Below are positions 51,559-63,075 of a stretch of 64,000 nucleotides of DNA, one piece after another (position 1 is the stretch's first letter; each line of letters begins with the position of its first letter). Made by a program: the position numbers and the translations under genes. Origin of the DNA: Phenylobacterium koreense (GTDB taxonomy: Bacteria; Pseudomonadota; Alphaproteobacteria; Caulobacterales; Caulobacteraceae); assembly GCF_040545335.1 (NCBI RefSeq), contig NZ_JBEPLU010000002.1, forward strand, positions 310,001-374,000, given 5' to 3'. The notes beneath the pieces are model-generated. The model was not told the origin of the DNA. It did no database searches and saw nothing but the letters and a program-made list of their open reading frames with translations.

Positions 51559-51980
51559 CCGTGGGCTTCCTTCGGGCTTTCCATCAGTTCGACCAACACG
51601 CCGCCCATGTTCTTGGGATGCACGAAGATCACCGGAGTTCCATGCGCACCGATGCGCGGTTCGCCCGTACCTAGCACGGTCGCGCCCTTGGCTCGCATGT
51701 CGTCCCGCGCGGCGATGATGTCGGGCACTTCGAAGCAGACGTGATGTTGGCCGCCGGCCGGGTTCTTCGCAAGGAAGCCCACCAGCGGCGAATCATCGCC
51801 CAGCGGCTCGATCAATTCGATCTGGGCGTTGGGCAGGTCCACGAAGCAGACATAGACCCCCTGCTCGGGCATGGCCCTGGTTTCGGTGATCTTGGTCGCG
51901 CCGAGAACGTCGCGATAGAGCTTCACCGACTCCGCGATGGAAGGGGTTGCGACCCCGACGTGGTTCAGTCGTCCGATCAT
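51555..51980 (-). CDS. mce: Methylmalonyl-CoA epimerase
   Basis: 141-aa VOC-fold epimerase that interconverts (R)- and (S)-methylmalonyl-CoA in propionate breakdown. Metal ligands: LNHVGVA (His), ELIEPLGDDSP (Glu), GQHHVCFEV (His) and GVLVELME (Glu). The pattern FLAKNPAGGQHHVCFEV is specific to this family. It lies 54 bases after rnj on the same strand. Confidence 0.94.
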   Translation of the reverse strand: MIGRLNHVGVATPSIAESVKLYRDVLGATKITETRAMPEQGVYVCFVDLPNAQIELIEPLGDDSPLVGFLAKNPAGGQHHVCFEVPDIIAARDDMRAKGATVLGTGEPRIGAHGTPVIFVHPKNMGGVLVELMESPKEAHG

Positions 51981-52034
51981 GTCAGCGGTATAGACCTCCC
52001 CGACGCGCGACGCGAGATCACGTCGCGGCAGCCC

Positions 52035-53714
52035 CTACAGACGCAGCACGGTGGTCTCGACCACAGGACGCTTGCCCCAGATCCGCTGGCTGGCCTTTTT
52101 GACGGCCCGGGAGATCACGGTCTCGATCTCTTCGTCGAGTTCGCGCTGCTCGCCCTGCAAGCGGGCCAAGGCCTGCTTGGCCTCGCCCGCCAGGTCGTCC
52201 AGCACCTCGTCCAGCGGATAGTCCTCGTCGGCCGGAAGGCCCAGCGCCCTCACCTGCGGCTCGGTGGCCAGCCGGCCCCGCGCGTCCAGCACCACGCTCA
52301 CTGCCAGCATGCCGTTATAGGCCGCATGCCGGCGCTCACGCAGGGCGTCGCCGTTTTCCGGGGTCAGCACGCCGGCGTCCACATAGATCCGGCCGGCCGG
52401 GACCTCGTCGATGATCTCCGCCCGCCCTGGCGCCAGGCGAACCATATCGCCGTTGCGCGGCGCGACCGTCTCGGGGACCTGCATGTCCCTGGCGAAGGCC
52501 GCGTGCTCCAGCAGGTGCCGGCGCTCGCCATGGGTCGGCACGGCGATCTTCGGGCGCGCCCACTGGTACATCCGCGCCAGCTCGTCGCGGCATGGGTGAC
52601 CGGACACGTGAATGCCCGGATGGTCGCGTTCGGTGTAGAGCCGCACCCCACGGTCGGCGAGTCCGTTCTGCAGGTTGCGGATCGGGATCTCGTTCCCCGG
52701 GATCACCCGCGAGGAGAAGACGCAGGAATCCCCCGCGCCGAGCTTCACATGCGGATGAGAGCCGTCGGCGATGCGCGAAAGCGCGGCCCGCGGCTCGCCT
52801 TGGCTGCCGGTGCAGAGAAACAGGACCTTGTTCTCCGGCATGGCCGCAGCCTGCTGCTCGGAGATGAATTCCCGAATGTCTTGCAGCAGGCCCACGGATT
52901 TGGCGGCCGCGGCCATTCGGTGCATCGACCGGCCAACCAGGCAGACGCTGCGGCCGGCGGCCTCGGCGGCCCGGATGACGCTGTCCATCCGCGCCACGTT
53001 CGAGGCGAAGCAGGCCACGGCGACCTTGCCGGAAAGCCCGCCGATCAACCCGGCCAGGGCCTCCTTCACGTCGGCCTCCGATCCCGCCTCGCCGTCGACG
53101 AAGACGTTGGTGGAATCGCACACCATCGCCAGAACGCCCTCGTCGCCCAGCTTCTGGATCGCCGCCTCGTCGGTGGTCGAGCCCAGCACGGGATCCGGGT
53201 CGATCTTCCAGTCGCCGGTGTGCAGGATGGTTCCCAGCGGGGTGCGGATCGCCAGGCCGTTCGGCTCGGGGATCGAATGGGTAAGGGTGATGAGCTCGAC
53301 TTCGAACGGGCCGAGTTGGACCTTGCCGCTCAGCGGAATCTCGGTGATCTCCGCTGCCGCGGCCTCATCGTTCTCGCGCAGCTTCTCGCGCAGCAGAAAG
53401 GCCGTGAACGGGGTCGCATAGAGCGGCGCCCGCAGCTTCGGCCACAGCCAGGACACCGCCCCGATGTGGTCCTCGTGGGCGTGGGTCAGCACGATGCCGA
53501 CGATGTTCTTGGCGTACTCGAGGATGAACTCCGGATCGGGCAGGATGATCTCCACCCCCGGGGTCGTCTGGTCGCCGAAGGTGACGCCCAGGTCGACCAC
53601 GATCCATTTGCGCGCATGCGCAGGACCGTAGCCGTAGAGATTGAAGTTCATGCCGATCTCGTTCGAGCCGCCCAGCGGCAGGAAGACGAGTTCGTCCTGG
53701 TCTTTTGCTTTCAT
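52035..53714 (-). CDS. rnj: Ribonuclease J
   Basis: 559-aa metallo-beta-lactamase/beta-CASP ribonuclease for mRNA and rRNA processing. Zinc motif THAHEDHIG (HAHEDH at residues 78-83), LPLGGSNEIGMN at the N-terminus, beta-CASP HVSGHPCRDEL and PTHGERRHL. The start ATG shares one base with the coaX stop (TAATG). Confidence 0.95.
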   Translation of the reverse strand: MKAKDQDELVFLPLGGSNEIGMNFNLYGYGPAHARKWIVVDLGVTFGDQTTPGVEIILPDPEFILEYAKNIVGIVLTHAHEDHIGAVSWLWPKLRAPLYATPFTAFLLREKLRENDEAAAAEITEIPLSGKVQLGPFEVELITLTHSIPEPNGLAIRTPLGTILHTGDWKIDPDPVLGSTTDEAAIQKLGDEGVLAMVCDSTNVFVDGEAGSEADVKEALAGLIGGLSGKVAVACFASNVARMDSVIRAAEAAGRSVCLVGRSMHRMAAAAKSVGLLQDIREFISEQQAAAMPENKVLFLCTGSQGEPRAALSRIADGSHPHVKLGAGDSCVFSSRVIPGNEIPIRNLQNGLADRGVRLYTERDHPGIHVSGHPCRDELARMYQWARPKIAVPTHGERRHLLEHAAFARDMQVPETVAPRNGDMVRLAPGRAEIIDEVPAGRIYVDAGVLTPENGDALRERRHAAYNGMLAVSVVLDARGRLATEPQVRALGLPADEDYPLDEVLDDLAGEAKQALARLQGEQRELDEEIETVISRAVKKASQRIWGKRPVVETTVLRL

Positions 53715-54496
53715 TACGTCCTTGCCGCGTTGCGGCGATGAATCTCGAGGAGACCGCGGATCGTCAGGTCCGGATCGAAATGGTCGATGGCGGCCGTGGC
53801 GCCGTGGAACAGCGAGGCCACGCCACCGGTGGCGATAACGGTCAGGGGCTTTTCGCGTTCAGCCTTGATGCGCGCGATCAGCCCTTCGATCAGAGCGACG
53901 TAGCCCCAGAAGACGCCCGACTGCATGGCGCCCACGGTGTCGGTCCCCACGACACGCTGCGGCTTCTGGATCGCCACGCGCGGCAGCTTAGCGGCGGCGG
54001 CGTGCAGGGCTTCCATCGAAAGATTGATGCCGGGTGCGATCACCCCGCCCTCGAACCCGCCGTCCGCCGCGATCACGTCGAAGGTCGTGGCCGTGCCGCT
54101 GTCGATGACGATCAGGTCGCCCGGGTAGACAATGTGCGCCCCGATGGCGTTGACGAGGCGGTCGGCGCCAGCCTCGGAGGGCTTGTCGATCCGGATTTCA
54201 ATCCCGAGCTCGGCGTTCTCGCCGATGACCAGCGGCTCCACGTGCAGATAGCGCCGCGACAGGTTGCGCAGGTTGAAGATCGACTGCGGCACCACGCTCG
54301 AGATGATGCACGCGTCCAGCACTCCGAACTGCAGCCCGGCCATGTGCAGCAGTTGCGACAGCCATACGGCGTATTCGTCGGCCGTGCGGCTGGAATTGGT
54401 CGCCGCGCGCCACTGCGCGATCCAGCGCTCGCCGTCATTTACGGCGAAGAGCGTATTGGTGTTGCCTTGCTCGATGGCCAGGAGCATCGCGTTCAA
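53714..54496 (-). CDS. coaX: Type III pantothenate kinase
   Basis: 260 aa; first step of CoA synthesis in organisms lacking the type I kinase. ASKHA fold: [11 protein letters not shown] (phosphate 1), [23 protein letters not shown] and [16 protein letters not shown]. The start overlaps the birA stop by 4 bases (an ATG three codons in is also possible). Confidence 0.95.
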   Translation of the reverse strand: MNAMLLAIEQGNTNTLFAVNDGERWIAQWRAATNSSRTADEYAVWLSQLLHMAGLQFGVLDACIISSVVPQSIFNLRNLSRRYLHVEPLVIGENAELGIEIRIDKPSEAGADRLVNAIGAHIVYPGDLIVIDSGTATTFDVIAADGGFEGGVIAPGINLSMEALHAAAAKLPRVAIQKPQRVVGTDTVGAMQSGVFWGYVALIEGLIARIKAEREKPLTVIATGGVASLFHGATAAIDHFDPDLTIRGLLEIHRRNAART

Positions 54497-55233
54497 CCCT
54501 CCCCAAAGAAGACGTCGCCGGCGGTGATGCGCAGCACGCTGCCGTCCTCGCGGCGCAGACGCAGCGCGCCGTCCGGATCAAGCCCCTCGGCAATGCCGCG
54601 ATGGGTCTGGTTCGGCAACCGCGCCTCGCACGGCTGGCCCAGGCCCTGGGCGTGCTTCGTCCATCCCTCGGCGATCGGCGCGAAGCCCTCGCGTTCCCAC
54701 AGGCCGCGCCAATGCTCGAACCGGGTCGCCAGGATTTCCAGCGCCTCCAGCGGCTGCGGCGGCGCGCTCGCCATGTGCTCGGCGAACGAGGTGGCCGGCC
54801 GTTCGACGTCCTGCGGCGCCTCGGCGAGATTGATGCCGACGCCGACCGCCAACCAGATGGCCTTGTCGGCGCGCGCGCCGGACTCGATCAGGATTCCGAC
54901 CGCCTTACGGCCATGAATGAGGACGTCGTTTGGCCATTTCAGCTTGGCCGCGTCCGGCCCCAGGCACGTCTGCGCCAACTCCACCGCCGCCAGGGCCGCG
55001 ACGAACGAAAGCTGCGCGGCCTCGGCCGGCCCCTTGTCGGTGGTCATGAGCAGGGTCGCGGCGAGATTGCCGCTGCTTGTGCTCCAGGCCCGCCCGCGCC
55101 GCCCGCGACCGGCGGTCTGGCGCGTGGCGGTGATCCAGACCGGACCGCCCTCCCCCGCCTCGGCGCGGCGACGCGCCTCGGCGTTGGTGGAGTCCAGTTC
55201 GTCGTGAGCTTCGATCGGCGGGTGGTTTCCCAC
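54493..55233 (-). CDS. birA: Biotin--[acetyl-CoA-carboxylase] ligase
   Basis: 246 aa; attaches biotin to the carrier protein of acetyl-CoA carboxylase. The biotinyl-AMP motif is [16 protein letters not shown] and the catalytic region [21 protein letters not shown]. It lacks the N-terminal DNA-binding domain of E. coli BirA, so it is not a repressor. It directly follows nuoN (stop and start adjacent). Confidence 0.95.
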   Translation of the reverse strand: MGNHPPIEAHDELDSTNAEARRRAEAGEGGPVWITATRQTAGRGRRGRAWSTSSGNLAATLLMTTDKGPAEAAQLSFVAALAAVELAQTCLGPDAAKLKWPNDVLIHGRKAVGILIESGARADKAIWLAVGVGINLAEAPQDVERPATSFAEHMASAPPQPLEALEILATRFEHWRGLWEREGFAPIAEGWTKHAQGLGQPCEARLPNQTHRGIAEGLDPDGALRLRREDGSVLRITAGDVFFGEG

Positions 55234-56676
55234 CTAGGCCGCCAACCCGAGCGCCGCCGCCGCGGCCTTGGCCAGGGGATCGATGAAGACCAGGGCGCCC
55301 AGCACCAGCGGGAAGGAGAACACCGCCGCGCCGATGGCGATCACCCGAGCCTCGCCCGGCGAGGCGTCGACCACGCCCGGCGCTTCGTCGAACCACATCA
55401 CCTTGATCAGGCGCAGGTAGTAGAAGGCCGCGATGACGCTGCCGACCAGGCCCAGCACCGCGGCGACCTGGATCATCGGGTCGGCGATGTTGATGGCGGC
55501 CTTGAAGACGTAGAACTTCGCCCAGAAGCCGGAGAACGGCGGCAGGCCGAGAGCCGACAGCGAGAACGCGGTCATGGCCAGGGCGATGCCCGGACGCTCC
55601 TTGAAGAGGCCGGCCATGTCGCCGATCGTCTCCATCGGCCGGCCCTCACGCGACAGCGCGGCCAGGCAGGCGAAGAAGCCGGTCACGTCGACCAGGTAGA
55701 GCACCATGAAGACCAGCATGGCCTGCACGCCTTCGGCGTTGCCCGCCGCCAGGCCCAGGACCGCGTAGCCCACGTTGGCGATGGAGGAATAGGCCCACAG
55801 GCGCTTCAGGTTCTGCTGAGCCAGGCCCGCCAGGGCGCCGACGAAGATCGACAGCAGGGCGATGATGACCAGCACTTGGCGCCATTGGGCGGCCGCGCCT
55901 TCGAAACCTTCCGACAGGACGCGGGCGAAGAGGACCATGGCCGCCAGCTTCGGCGCGCCGGCGAAGAAGGCCACGACCGGGGTCGGGGCGCCTTCGTAGA
56001 CGTCCGGGGTCCACATGTGGAACGGGGCCGCCGAGATCTTGAACGCGATGCCGCAGATCAGGAACACCAGGCCGAACAGCACGCCGGCGCCGGCGCCCGC
56101 CTGCACCGCCACCGCGATGTCGTCGAACTTGGTCGAGCCGGCGAACCCGTAGATCAGCGAGGCGCCATAGAGCAGCAGGCCCGAGGAGAGCGAGCCCAGC
56201 ACGAAGTACTTCAGGCCCGCTTCCGAAGCCTTGGCGTCGTCGCGCTTGATGGCGGCGAGGACATAGAGCGCCAGCGAGTGCAGCTCGATGCCGATATAGA
56301 GCGAAATCAGGTCGCCGGCCGAGGCCATCATCCCCATGCCGAGGGCGGCCAGGAGAATCAGGATCGGGAACTCGAAGTTGCGGATGGCCCGGCGCTCGAA
56401 CCACTTCTGCCCGAGCACGATGGAGACCGCGCTGGCGGCGTAGATCGCCACCTTGGTGAAGGTCGAGGCGCTGTCGGAGATCATGCCGCCTGCGAAGCCG
56501 CGGCCGACCGGTCCGACGACCGCCGCCCAGGCCGCCACGGCGAGCGCGGCGACGGAGGCGAACATCAGGGTCGTGGTGGCCTTCGGCGAAAATGCGCCGA
56601 TCACCAGGAGGCCCAGGGCGGCGATCGCGAGGATCATCTCCGGGGCGGCGAGAGCGAGGTCGTGTGAGAAGGTCAT
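55234..56676 (-). CDS. nuoN: NADH-quinone oxidoreductase subunit N
   Basis: 480-aa antiporter-like membrane subunit of complex I with about 14 helices. Visible: YIGIELHSLALYVLAA, FKISAAPFHMWTPDVYEGAP (with the key lysine), KRLWAYSSIANVGYAVLG and GLPPFSGFWAKFYVFKAA. Proton translocation. It is the last nuo gene, 14 bases after nuoM. Confidence 0.97.
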   Translation of the reverse strand: MTFSHDLALAAPEMILAIAALGLLVIGAFSPKATTTLMFASVAALAVAAWAAVVGPVGRGFAGGMISDSASTFTKVAIYAASAVSIVLGQKWFERRAIRNFEFPILILLAALGMGMMASAGDLISLYIGIELHSLALYVLAAIKRDDAKASEAGLKYFVLGSLSSGLLLYGASLIYGFAGSTKFDDIAVAVQAGAGAGVLFGLVFLICGIAFKISAAPFHMWTPDVYEGAPTPVVAFFAGAPKLAAMVLFARVLSEGFEGAAAQWRQVLVIIALLSIFVGALAGLAQQNLKRLWAYSSIANVGYAVLGLAAGNAEGVQAMLVFMVLYLVDVTGFFACLAALSREGRPMETIGDMAGLFKERPGIALAMTAFSLSALGLPPFSGFWAKFYVFKAAINIADPMIQVAAVLGLVGSVIAAFYYLRLIKVMWFDEAPGVVDASPGEARVIAIGAAVFSFPLVLGALVFIDPLAKAAAAALGLAA

Positions 56677-56690
56677 GAGACTTTAGGTCC

Positions 56691-58178
56691 TCACCCGCCG
56701 ATGGCCGCGCGGTAAACCGCGGCCAGGTTGTCGACCGACGCCTGGGTCAGGTCGAAGACAGCGGCAGGATAGATGCCGAGATACAGGGTCATGACGATCA
56801 GAGGCGCGAAGATCGCAACCTCCCGCCAGTCCAGATCGCTGATGTTGGCGAGCGCCGGGTTGGTCAGCTCGCCGAACACCACCCGGCGGTAGAGCGTCAG
56901 GGCATAGACCGCCGAGAAGATCACGCCGGAGGCCGCGACGAGCGCCGTCCAGGTCGACACGTGGTAGGCGCCCGTCATGGTGGTGATTTCACCGACGAAG
57001 CCCGAGGTGCCCGGCAGGCCGACATTGCCCATGGTGAACAGCATGAAGGTCGCCGCGTACCAGGGCATCCGGTTCACCAGCCCGCCGTAGAAGGAGATCT
57101 CGCGGGTGTGCATGCGGTCGTAGACGACGCCGACGCAGAGGAAGAGCGCGCCGGAGATCACCCCGTGGCTCAGCATCTGGAAGATCGCGCCCTGCACGCC
57201 GACCTCGTTGCCGGCGAAGATGCCCATGGTCACGAAGCCCATGTGGGCGACCGACGAATAGGCGATCAGCTTCTTGATGTCGGTCTGACGGAAGGCGACC
57301 AGCGAGGTGTAGACGACGGCGATCACGCTGAGGGCGAAGACCAGCGGGGTGAAGAGGTCCGAGGCCTGCGGGAACATCGGCAGGCTGAAGCGCAGGAAGC
57401 CATAACCACCCATCTTCAGCAGGATGCCGGCCAGGATGACCGAGCCGGCGGTCGGCGCCTCGACGTGGGCGTCCGGCAGCCAGGTATGGACCGGCCACAT
57501 CGGCATCTTCACCGCGAACGAGGCGAAGAAGGCCAGCCACAGCCAGGTCTGCAGGTTCTGGTCGAACTTGTAGTTCATCAGCTCGGGGATCGAGGCGGTG
57601 CCGGAGACGCCGATCATCACCAGGATGGCGGCCAGCATCAGCACCGAGCCGAGCAGGGTGTAGAGGAAGAACTTGTAGGCCGCGTAGATCCGGTTCTTGC
57701 CGCCCCAGATGCCGATGATCAGGAACATCGGGACCAGGCCGAACTCGAAGAACAGATAGAAGAGCACCAGGTCCAGGGCGCAGAACACGCCGATGACCAG
57801 GGTCTCCAGGATCAGGAACGCGACCATGTACTCGGGCACGCGCTTCGTGATGGAGGTCCATGAGGCCGCGATGCAGAGCGGCATCAGGAACGCCGTCAGC
57901 GGCACGAACAGGACCGAGATCCCGTCGACGCCCATGCGGTAGTGCAGCACCGAGAACCAGGCATAGTCCTCGACGAACTGGAAGCCCGAGGTCTTGGGGT
58001 CGAACTCCGCGACCAGGATCAGCGACAACGCCAGGGTCGCCAGGGTGGTGACCAGGGCGATCCACTTGACCGCATTGACGGCCTTGGGATCGTCGGAGGG
58101 CCGCAGCGCCCGCAGGAACAGGATGGCCGCCACGCCGATCAGCGGCGCGAAGGTCGTCAGGGAGAGAATACCGGTCAT
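56691..58178 (-). CDS. nuoM: NADH-quinone oxidoreductase subunit M
   Basis: 495-aa antiporter-like subunit. Visible: [52 protein letters not shown] (key Lys) and [18 protein letters not shown]. It follows nuoL after 16 bases. Confidence 0.97.
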   Translation of the reverse strand: MTGILSLTTFAPLIGVAAILFLRALRPSDDPKAVNAVKWIALVTTLATLALSLILVAEFDPKTSGFQFVEDYAWFSVLHYRMGVDGISVLFVPLTAFLMPLCIAASWTSITKRVPEYMVAFLILETLVIGVFCALDLVLFYLFFEFGLVPMFLIIGIWGGKNRIYAAYKFFLYTLLGSVLMLAAILVMIGVSGTASIPELMNYKFDQNLQTWLWLAFFASFAVKMPMWPVHTWLPDAHVEAPTAGSVILAGILLKMGGYGFLRFSLPMFPQASDLFTPLVFALSVIAVVYTSLVAFRQTDIKKLIAYSSVAHMGFVTMGIFAGNEVGVQGAIFQMLSHGVISGALFLCVGVVYDRMHTREISFYGGLVNRMPWYAATFMLFTMGNVGLPGTSGFVGEITTMTGAYHVSTWTALVAASGVIFSAVYALTLYRRVVFGELTNPALANISDLDWREVAIFAPLIVMTLYLGIYPAAVFDLTQASVDNLAAVYRAAIGG

Positions 58179-58194
58179 GGGAACGCCCCTCCCC

Positions 58195-60264
58195 TTAAGC
58201 CCACTGGATCAGCGCGAAGGTCAGCAGACCCGCCACGCCGAGCAGCATTACGAATGCGTAGTGATAGACATAGCCGGTCTGCAGCCGCCCCGTTCGGCGC
58301 CCTAGCATGTAGGACACGGCCGAGACGCCGTTGGGACCCAGCCCGTCGATGATCTTCTGGTCGCCTACCTTCCAGAAAAGGTCGCCCAGGAGTTTCGCAC
58401 CGCGCACGAAGGTCGCCTCATACAGCTCGTCGAAGAACCACTTGTTGTAGAGGAACGTCCAGAGCGGTCCCTTCCGGGCGGCGATCCTGGCGCCGAGCCC
58501 CTCACGCATGATGTACACGTAGAAGGCGATGACGAAGCCCAGGACGGTGACCACCAGCGGGGCCAGCTTCACCCAGGTCGGCGAGTGGTGCGCGTGCTCC
58601 AGCACGTTGTTGGCCGCGCCGTTGAAGATCGCGCCGCGCCAGAACTCCTTCCAGCCCTCGCCCACGAAGTGCTCGACGAAGATGTAGCCCGCCGCGACGG
58701 CGCCGAACGCCAGCAGCAGCAGCGGAACCAGCATCACCCAGGGGCTTTCGTGCGGCTTGTGGTCATGAGCATGGCCGTGATCGTCGTGGTGATCGGGCAG
58801 CGGCTCGTCGTGCGTCTCGATCTGCGCCGAGGAAGCGTGATCGTCGGCGACGTGCCCATGGCCGTCATGGCCCCACTTGGCGGCGCCGTGGAAGGTCATG
58901 AACGCCAGGCGCCAGGAGTAGAACGCCGTCAGGCCGGCGGCGAGGACGCCCACCACGAAGGCGAAGTAGGCCGGGCCGCCGTGCTCCTGGCCGGCCGCGT
59001 AGGCGCTCTCGATGATGGTGTCCTTCGAGTAGAAGCCCGCAAAGCCCAGGTCGAGGCCCGGAATGCCGACGCCGGTGATCGCCAGGGTGCCGATGACCAT
59101 CACCGCATAGGTGATCGGCAGGTACTTCCAGATCGCGCCCATCTTCCGCATGTCCTGCTCGTGGTGCATCCCGTGGATGACCGAGCCGGCGCCCAGGAAG
59201 AGCAGCGCCTTGAAGAAGGCGTGCGTGAAGAGGTGGAACATGGCCGCTTGATAGGCGCCCACGCCCGCGGCGAAGAACATGTAGCCGAGCTGCGAACAGG
59301 TCGAATAGGCGATGACCCGCTTGATGTCGTTCTGGGCCAGGCCGACGGTCGCGGCGAACAGGGCCGTCACCGCGCCGATCATGGTCACGATCTGCTTGGC
59401 CACCGGCGCGTACTCGAACATCGGCGAGAGCAGGCAGACCATGTAGACGCCCGCGGTCACCATGGTCGCGGCGTGGATCAGGGCCGACACCGGCGTCGGG
59501 CCTTCCATGGCGTCCGGAAGCCAGGTGTGCAGGAAGAACTGGGCCGACTTGCCCATGGCGCCGACGAACAGCAGGGCGCAGGCCAGGTCCACCGCATGCC
59601 AGTAGCTGCCGGCGAACCACCAGCCCTGGCCGGCCATGTCCGCGACCTTCGGGAAGACTTCGGCGAACTGGATCGAGCCGAACATCCAGAAGACGGTCAT
59701 GATGCCGAGCGCGAAGCCGAAGTCACCGACCCGGTTCACCACGAAGGCCTTGATCGAGGCGGAGTTGGCCGAGGGCTTCTTGAACCAGAAGCCGATCAGC
59801 AGGTAGCTCGCCAGGCCCACGCCTTCCCAGCCGAAGAAGAGCTGCATGAAGTCGGCGGCGGTCACCAGCGCCAGCATGGCGAAGGTGAACAGCGACAGAT
59901 AGGCGAAGAAGCGCGGCTTGGAGTCGTCCTCGGCCATGTAGCCCCACGAATAGACGTGGACGAGCGAGGAGACGCTGGTCACGACCACCAGCATGACGGC
60001 CGACAGGCCATCCAGCCGGAGCGACCAGTTCGACTGGAAGTCGCCGATGTTGATGAACGGCAGCAGTTCCAGGGTGAAGGGCTCGAGCCCGCCCCAGGTC
60101 CACTGGCTGAAGATCGTCCAGGAGAGGAACGCCGACAGCAGCAGCAGGCCGGTCGTCACGCTCTGCGAGGCGAGGTTGCCGATGCGGCGGCCGAACAGGC
60201 CGGCCACGATCGCGCCGAGCAGCGGCGCGAAGACGAGAATGGTGATGAGAGACTGCGGTGTCAT
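58195..60264 (-). CDS. nuoL: NADH-quinone oxidoreductase subunit L
   Basis: 689-aa antiporter-like subunit with the long lateral helix at the C-terminal end. Visible: [38 protein letters not shown] and [19 protein letters not shown] His/Asp-rich loop ([26 protein letters not shown]) at about residues 470-510 could bind metal but is probably a species-specific loop. Confidence 0.97.
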   Translation of the reverse strand: MTPQSLITILVFAPLLGAIVAGLFGRRIGNLASQSVTTGLLLLSAFLSWTIFSQWTWGGLEPFTLELLPFINIGDFQSNWSLRLDGLSAVMLVVVTSVSSLVHVYSWGYMAEDDSKPRFFAYLSLFTFAMLALVTAADFMQLFFGWEGVGLASYLLIGFWFKKPSANSASIKAFVVNRVGDFGFALGIMTVFWMFGSIQFAEVFPKVADMAGQGWWFAGSYWHAVDLACALLFVGAMGKSAQFFLHTWLPDAMEGPTPVSALIHAATMVTAGVYMVCLLSPMFEYAPVAKQIVTMIGAVTALFAATVGLAQNDIKRVIAYSTCSQLGYMFFAAGVGAYQAAMFHLFTHAFFKALLFLGAGSVIHGMHHEQDMRKMGAIWKYLPITYAVMVIGTLAITGVGIPGLDLGFAGFYSKDTIIESAYAAGQEHGGPAYFAFVVGVLAAGLTAFYSWRLAFMTFHGAAKWGHDGHGHVADDHASSAQIETHDEPLPDHHDDHGHAHDHKPHESPWVMLVPLLLLAFGAVAAGYIFVEHFVGEGWKEFWRGAIFNGAANNVLEHAHHSPTWVKLAPLVVTVLGFVIAFYVYIMREGLGARIAARKGPLWTFLYNKWFFDELYEATFVRGAKLLGDLFWKVGDQKIIDGLGPNGVSAVSYMLGRRTGRLQTGYVYHYAFVMLLGVAGLLTFALIQWA

Positions 60265-60275
60265 GTCTTGGTCCG

Positions 60276-60584
60276 TCAGCCCTTCATCATCGACACGTCG
60301 TCGACGGAGATGTCGCCGCGGTTACGGAAGAAGGTGACAAGGATGGCAAGGCCGACCGCGGCTTCTGCAGCCGCGACGGTCAGTACGAACATGGCGAAGA
60401 TCTGCCCCACGACGTTGTGCAGATAGACCGAGAACGCCACGAGGTTGATGTTCACCGCGAGCAGGATCAGCTCGATCGACATCAGGATGACGATGATGTT
60501 CTTGCGGTTCACGAAGATCCCGAACACCCCGATGGTGAACAGGATCGCAGCCACCGCGAGATAGTGGGTGAGCCCGATGATCAT
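60276..60584 (-). CDS. nuoK: NADH-quinone oxidoreductase subunit K
   Basis: 102 aa, three helices. Conserved acidic residues in [17 protein letters not shown] and [14 protein letters not shown] are present. It overlaps nuoJ by 4 bases. Confidence 0.97.
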   Translation of the reverse strand: MIIGLTHYLAVAAILFTIGVFGIFVNRKNIIVILMSIELILLAVNINLVAFSVYLHNVVGQIFAMFVLTVAAAEAAVGLAILVTFFRNRGDISVDDVSMMKG

Positions 60585-61189
60585 TGCTCGATCCCCTGCC
60601 CCGGCTTGATCTGAACGACGCGCATGCCGGTCTTCGGCGTACGGGCGACCTGGTCGACGATGACCTGCCTGCGCACGCCCGGCTTGTGGCGCAGGGTCAG
60701 GACGATGGCGCCGATCATGGCCACCAGCAGCACCAGCCCCGCGGCTTGGAAGAAGTAGACGTAGTCGGTGTAGAGCACCTTGCCGATCGTCTCGATGTTG
60801 CTGACGTCGGTGTAGACCTGCGGCGTATCGGCCTTCGGCGCGCCGTCGGTGGCGACCGCCGTGGCCACCACGACCATCTCGACGGCCAGGATGCTGGCGA
60901 CCACCCCGCCGATCGGCATGTAACGCGCAAAGCCTTGCCGCAGGGCGGCGAAGTCGACGTCGAGCATCATGACGACGAAGAGGAAGAGCACCGCGACCGC
61001 GCCCACATAGACGACGACCAGGAGCATCGCCAGGAACTCCGCCCCCAGGGTGACGAAGAGGCCAGCGGCCGAGAAGAAGCTGAGGATCAGGAACAGCACC
61101 GAGTGCACCGGATTTCGGGAGGAAACCACCCCGAACCCTGCGCCTACGGTCACCGCCGCCAGCAGGTAGAATGCGATCGCCAAGGCCAT
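60581..61189 (-). CDS. nuoJ: NADH-quinone oxidoreductase subunit J
   Basis: 202 aa, five helices. [20 protein letters not shown] and [19 protein letters not shown] are diagnostic; ends with a basic tail. It lies 97 bases after nuoI. Confidence 0.96.
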   Translation of the reverse strand: MALAIAFYLLAAVTVGAGFGVVSSRNPVHSVLFLILSFFSAAGLFVTLGAEFLAMLLVVVYVGAVAVLFLFVVMMLDVDFAALRQGFARYMPIGGVVASILAVEMVVVATAVATDGAPKADTPQVYTDVSNIETIGKVLYTDYVYFFQAAGLVLLVAMIGAIVLTLRHKPGVRRQVIVDQVARTPKTGMRVVQIKPGQGIEQ

Positions 61190-61286
61190 GACGGCTTATC
61201 TCAGCCCCTTAGTTTACTTGGTCCGTCGCCGAGGAACGGAGCCCACGGCGACAAAGGTTGGTCGTCTCGGAATCGCGCCCGGGTTC

Positions 61287-61778
61287 TTACCGGTAGGGCG
61301 CGTCCAGTTCTAGGTTCTTCGCGATCTGACGCTCCCAGCGGTCGCCGTTCGCGAGCAGTCGTTCCTTGTCGTAGTAGAGCTCTTCGCGCGTCTCGACCGC
61401 GAACTCGATGTTCGGGCCCTCGACGATGGCGTCCACCGGGCAGGCCTCCTGGCACAGGCCGCAGTAGATGCACTTCACCATGTCGATGTCGTACCGGGTC
61501 GTCCGGCGGCTGCCGTCCTCGCGCGGTTCGGCTTCGATGGTGATGGCCTGGGCCGGGCAGATCGCCTCGCAGAGCTTGCAGGCGATGCAACGCTCTTCGC
61601 CGTTCGGATAGCGGCGCAGAACGTGCTCGCCGCGGAAGCGGGGCGACTGCGGGCCGCGCTCGTGCGGGTACTGCACGGTCTTCTTCGGCTTGACCATGTA
61701 CTTCATCGCCAGGCCGAAGGCCCCGGTGAAGTCCATCAGGGCCGCGCCCCTGATCGCTTGTGTAATTCGCTGCATCAT
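61287..61778 (-). CDS. nuoI: NADH-quinone oxidoreductase subunit I (two 4Fe-4S clusters)
   Basis: 163-aa ferredoxin-like subunit carrying electrons toward the quinone site. Two cluster motifs are complete: [12 protein letters not shown] and [31 protein letters not shown] is typical. It lies 7 bases after the small lipoprotein gene. Confidence 0.97.
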   Translation of the reverse strand: MMQRITQAIRGAALMDFTGAFGLAMKYMVKPKKTVQYPHERGPQSPRFRGEHVLRRYPNGEERCIACKLCEAICPAQAITIEAEPREDGSRRTTRYDIDMVKCIYCGLCQEACPVDAIVEGPNIEFAVETREELYYDKERLLANGDRWERQIAKNLELDAPYR

Positions 61779-61785
61779 CTCGCGG

Positions 61786-61992
61786 TTACTTTCTCTTGCA
61801 GGCGTAGTCGGACATGCGCTGACCGGAGCTCGCCTCGTCGCGGACCAGGTCGCCGCCCTTGGCGACGCAGGCCTCGCGGGCGCTCCTCAGCGCATCATAG
61901 CTGGCCACGCCGCCGGCGATCGAAGGGCCGCCGGCCGCGCTGGCGCAGGCCGAAAGGGAGATCAGAAGGATACTGGCCATCAGGATCCTCAT
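61786..61992 (-). CDS. Small putative lipoprotein inside the nuo operon
   Basis: 68 aa from the ATG at 61992 (another ATG at codon 5). A lipoprotein signal peptide [16 protein letters not shown] has the lipobox LSAC with the modified Cys at 16. The mature part is short ([20 protein letters not shown], ending MSDYACKRK) with two more cysteines. It overlaps the nuoH stop by 4 bases (ATGA) and ends 7 bases before nuoI, so it is translated as part of the nuo operon. I do not recognise a named family. It could be an accessory or assembly protein, but that is inference. Confidence 0.78.
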   Translation of the reverse strand: MRILMASILLISLSACASAAGGPSIAGGVASYDALRSAREACVAKGGDLVRDEASSGQRMSDYACKRK

Positions 61993-63071
61993 GCCGCCCC
62001 CGGTCCGAAGACGCGCCAGGCCGCCACGATCGCCACGGCCACCAGCGAGGTCGGCAGGAACACCTTCCAGCCCAGGCGCATCAGTTGGTCGTAGCGGTAG
62101 CGAGGCACGATCGCCTTCACCATGGCGAACATGAAGAAGAAGAAGCAGACCTTCAGGACGAACCACATCAGGCCGTAGAAGCTCTGCAGGGTCGGCGCCC
62201 AGTCATGGACGAAGGGCAGATCGACCGGAGCCTGCCAGCCGCCGAAGAACATGACGGTGATCAGGGCGCACATCAGCACGATGTTCACCAGCTCGCCGAT
62301 CATGAACAGCAGGAAGGGGCTCGACGAGTATTCGACCTGATAGCCGGCCACCAGTTCGGATTCCGCTTCCGGCAGGTCGAACGGCGGACGGTTGGTCTCG
62401 GCCAGGGACGAGATGAAGAAGATCACCGTCATCGGGATCATCACCAGCGCCATGGGCAGGTTCTGCAGCCCGCCGCCGAAGACGTTCCAGTTCCAGAAGC
62501 CGCCGGCCTGCATCTGCACGATGGTCTGCAGGTTCATCGTCCCCGCCAGCAGGATGACGGTGACGATCACGAAGCCGATCGAGACTTCATAGGACACCAT
62601 CTGCGCCGCCGAGCGGAGGCTGCCGAGGAACGGGTACTTCGAGTTCGAAGCCCAGCCGCCCATGATGATGCCATAGACGCCCAGCGACGAGATCGCGAAC
62701 AGGTACAGCACGCCGACATTGATGTCGGCCACCACCCAGCCGGGGGCGAAGGGGATCACCGCCCAGCCGACCATGGCCAGGACGAAGGTCAGGACCGGGG
62801 CCAGCAGGAAGACGAACTTGTCGGCCCCGTCGGGGATGACGACTTCCTTCAGGACGAACTTGATCAGGTCCGCGAAGGACTGCAGCAGGCCGAACGGCCC
62901 GACCACGTTCGGGCCTTTGCGCATCTGCACGCCGGCCCAGATCTTCCGGTCGGCCAGCATGAAGAAGGCCAGCGCGACCAGCAGCGGCAGCACGACCGCC
63001 AGGATCTGCCCGACGGTGATCAGGGTCCAACCGCCAGGGGTCGACCAGAAATTGTTGGCGACTGCGTCCAT
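61989..63071 (-). CDS. nuoH: NADH-quinone oxidoreductase subunit H
   Basis: 360 aa, eight or nine helices; forms the quinone cavity. Visible: [60 protein letters not shown] and [17 protein letters not shown]. It follows nuoG after 4 bases. Confidence 0.98.
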   Translation of the reverse strand: MDAVANNFWSTPGGWTLITVGQILAVVLPLLVALAFFMLADRKIWAGVQMRKGPNVVGPFGLLQSFADLIKFVLKEVVIPDGADKFVFLLAPVLTFVLAMVGWAVIPFAPGWVVADINVGVLYLFAISSLGVYGIIMGGWASNSKYPFLGSLRSAAQMVSYEVSIGFVIVTVILLAGTMNLQTIVQMQAGGFWNWNVFGGGLQNLPMALVMIPMTVIFFISSLAETNRPPFDLPEAESELVAGYQVEYSSSPFLLFMIGELVNIVLMCALITVMFFGGWQAPVDLPFVHDWAPTLQSFYGLMWFVLKVCFFFFMFAMVKAIVPRYRYDQLMRLGWKVFLPTSLVAVAIVAAWRVFGPGAA

Positions 63072-63075
63072 GCCC

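Noticed and set aside
58585..60426. 613-codon plus-strand ORF opposite nuoL
   Set aside because: Shadow frame of nuoL and nuoK; Arg/His/Glu/Gln low-complexity with no domain.
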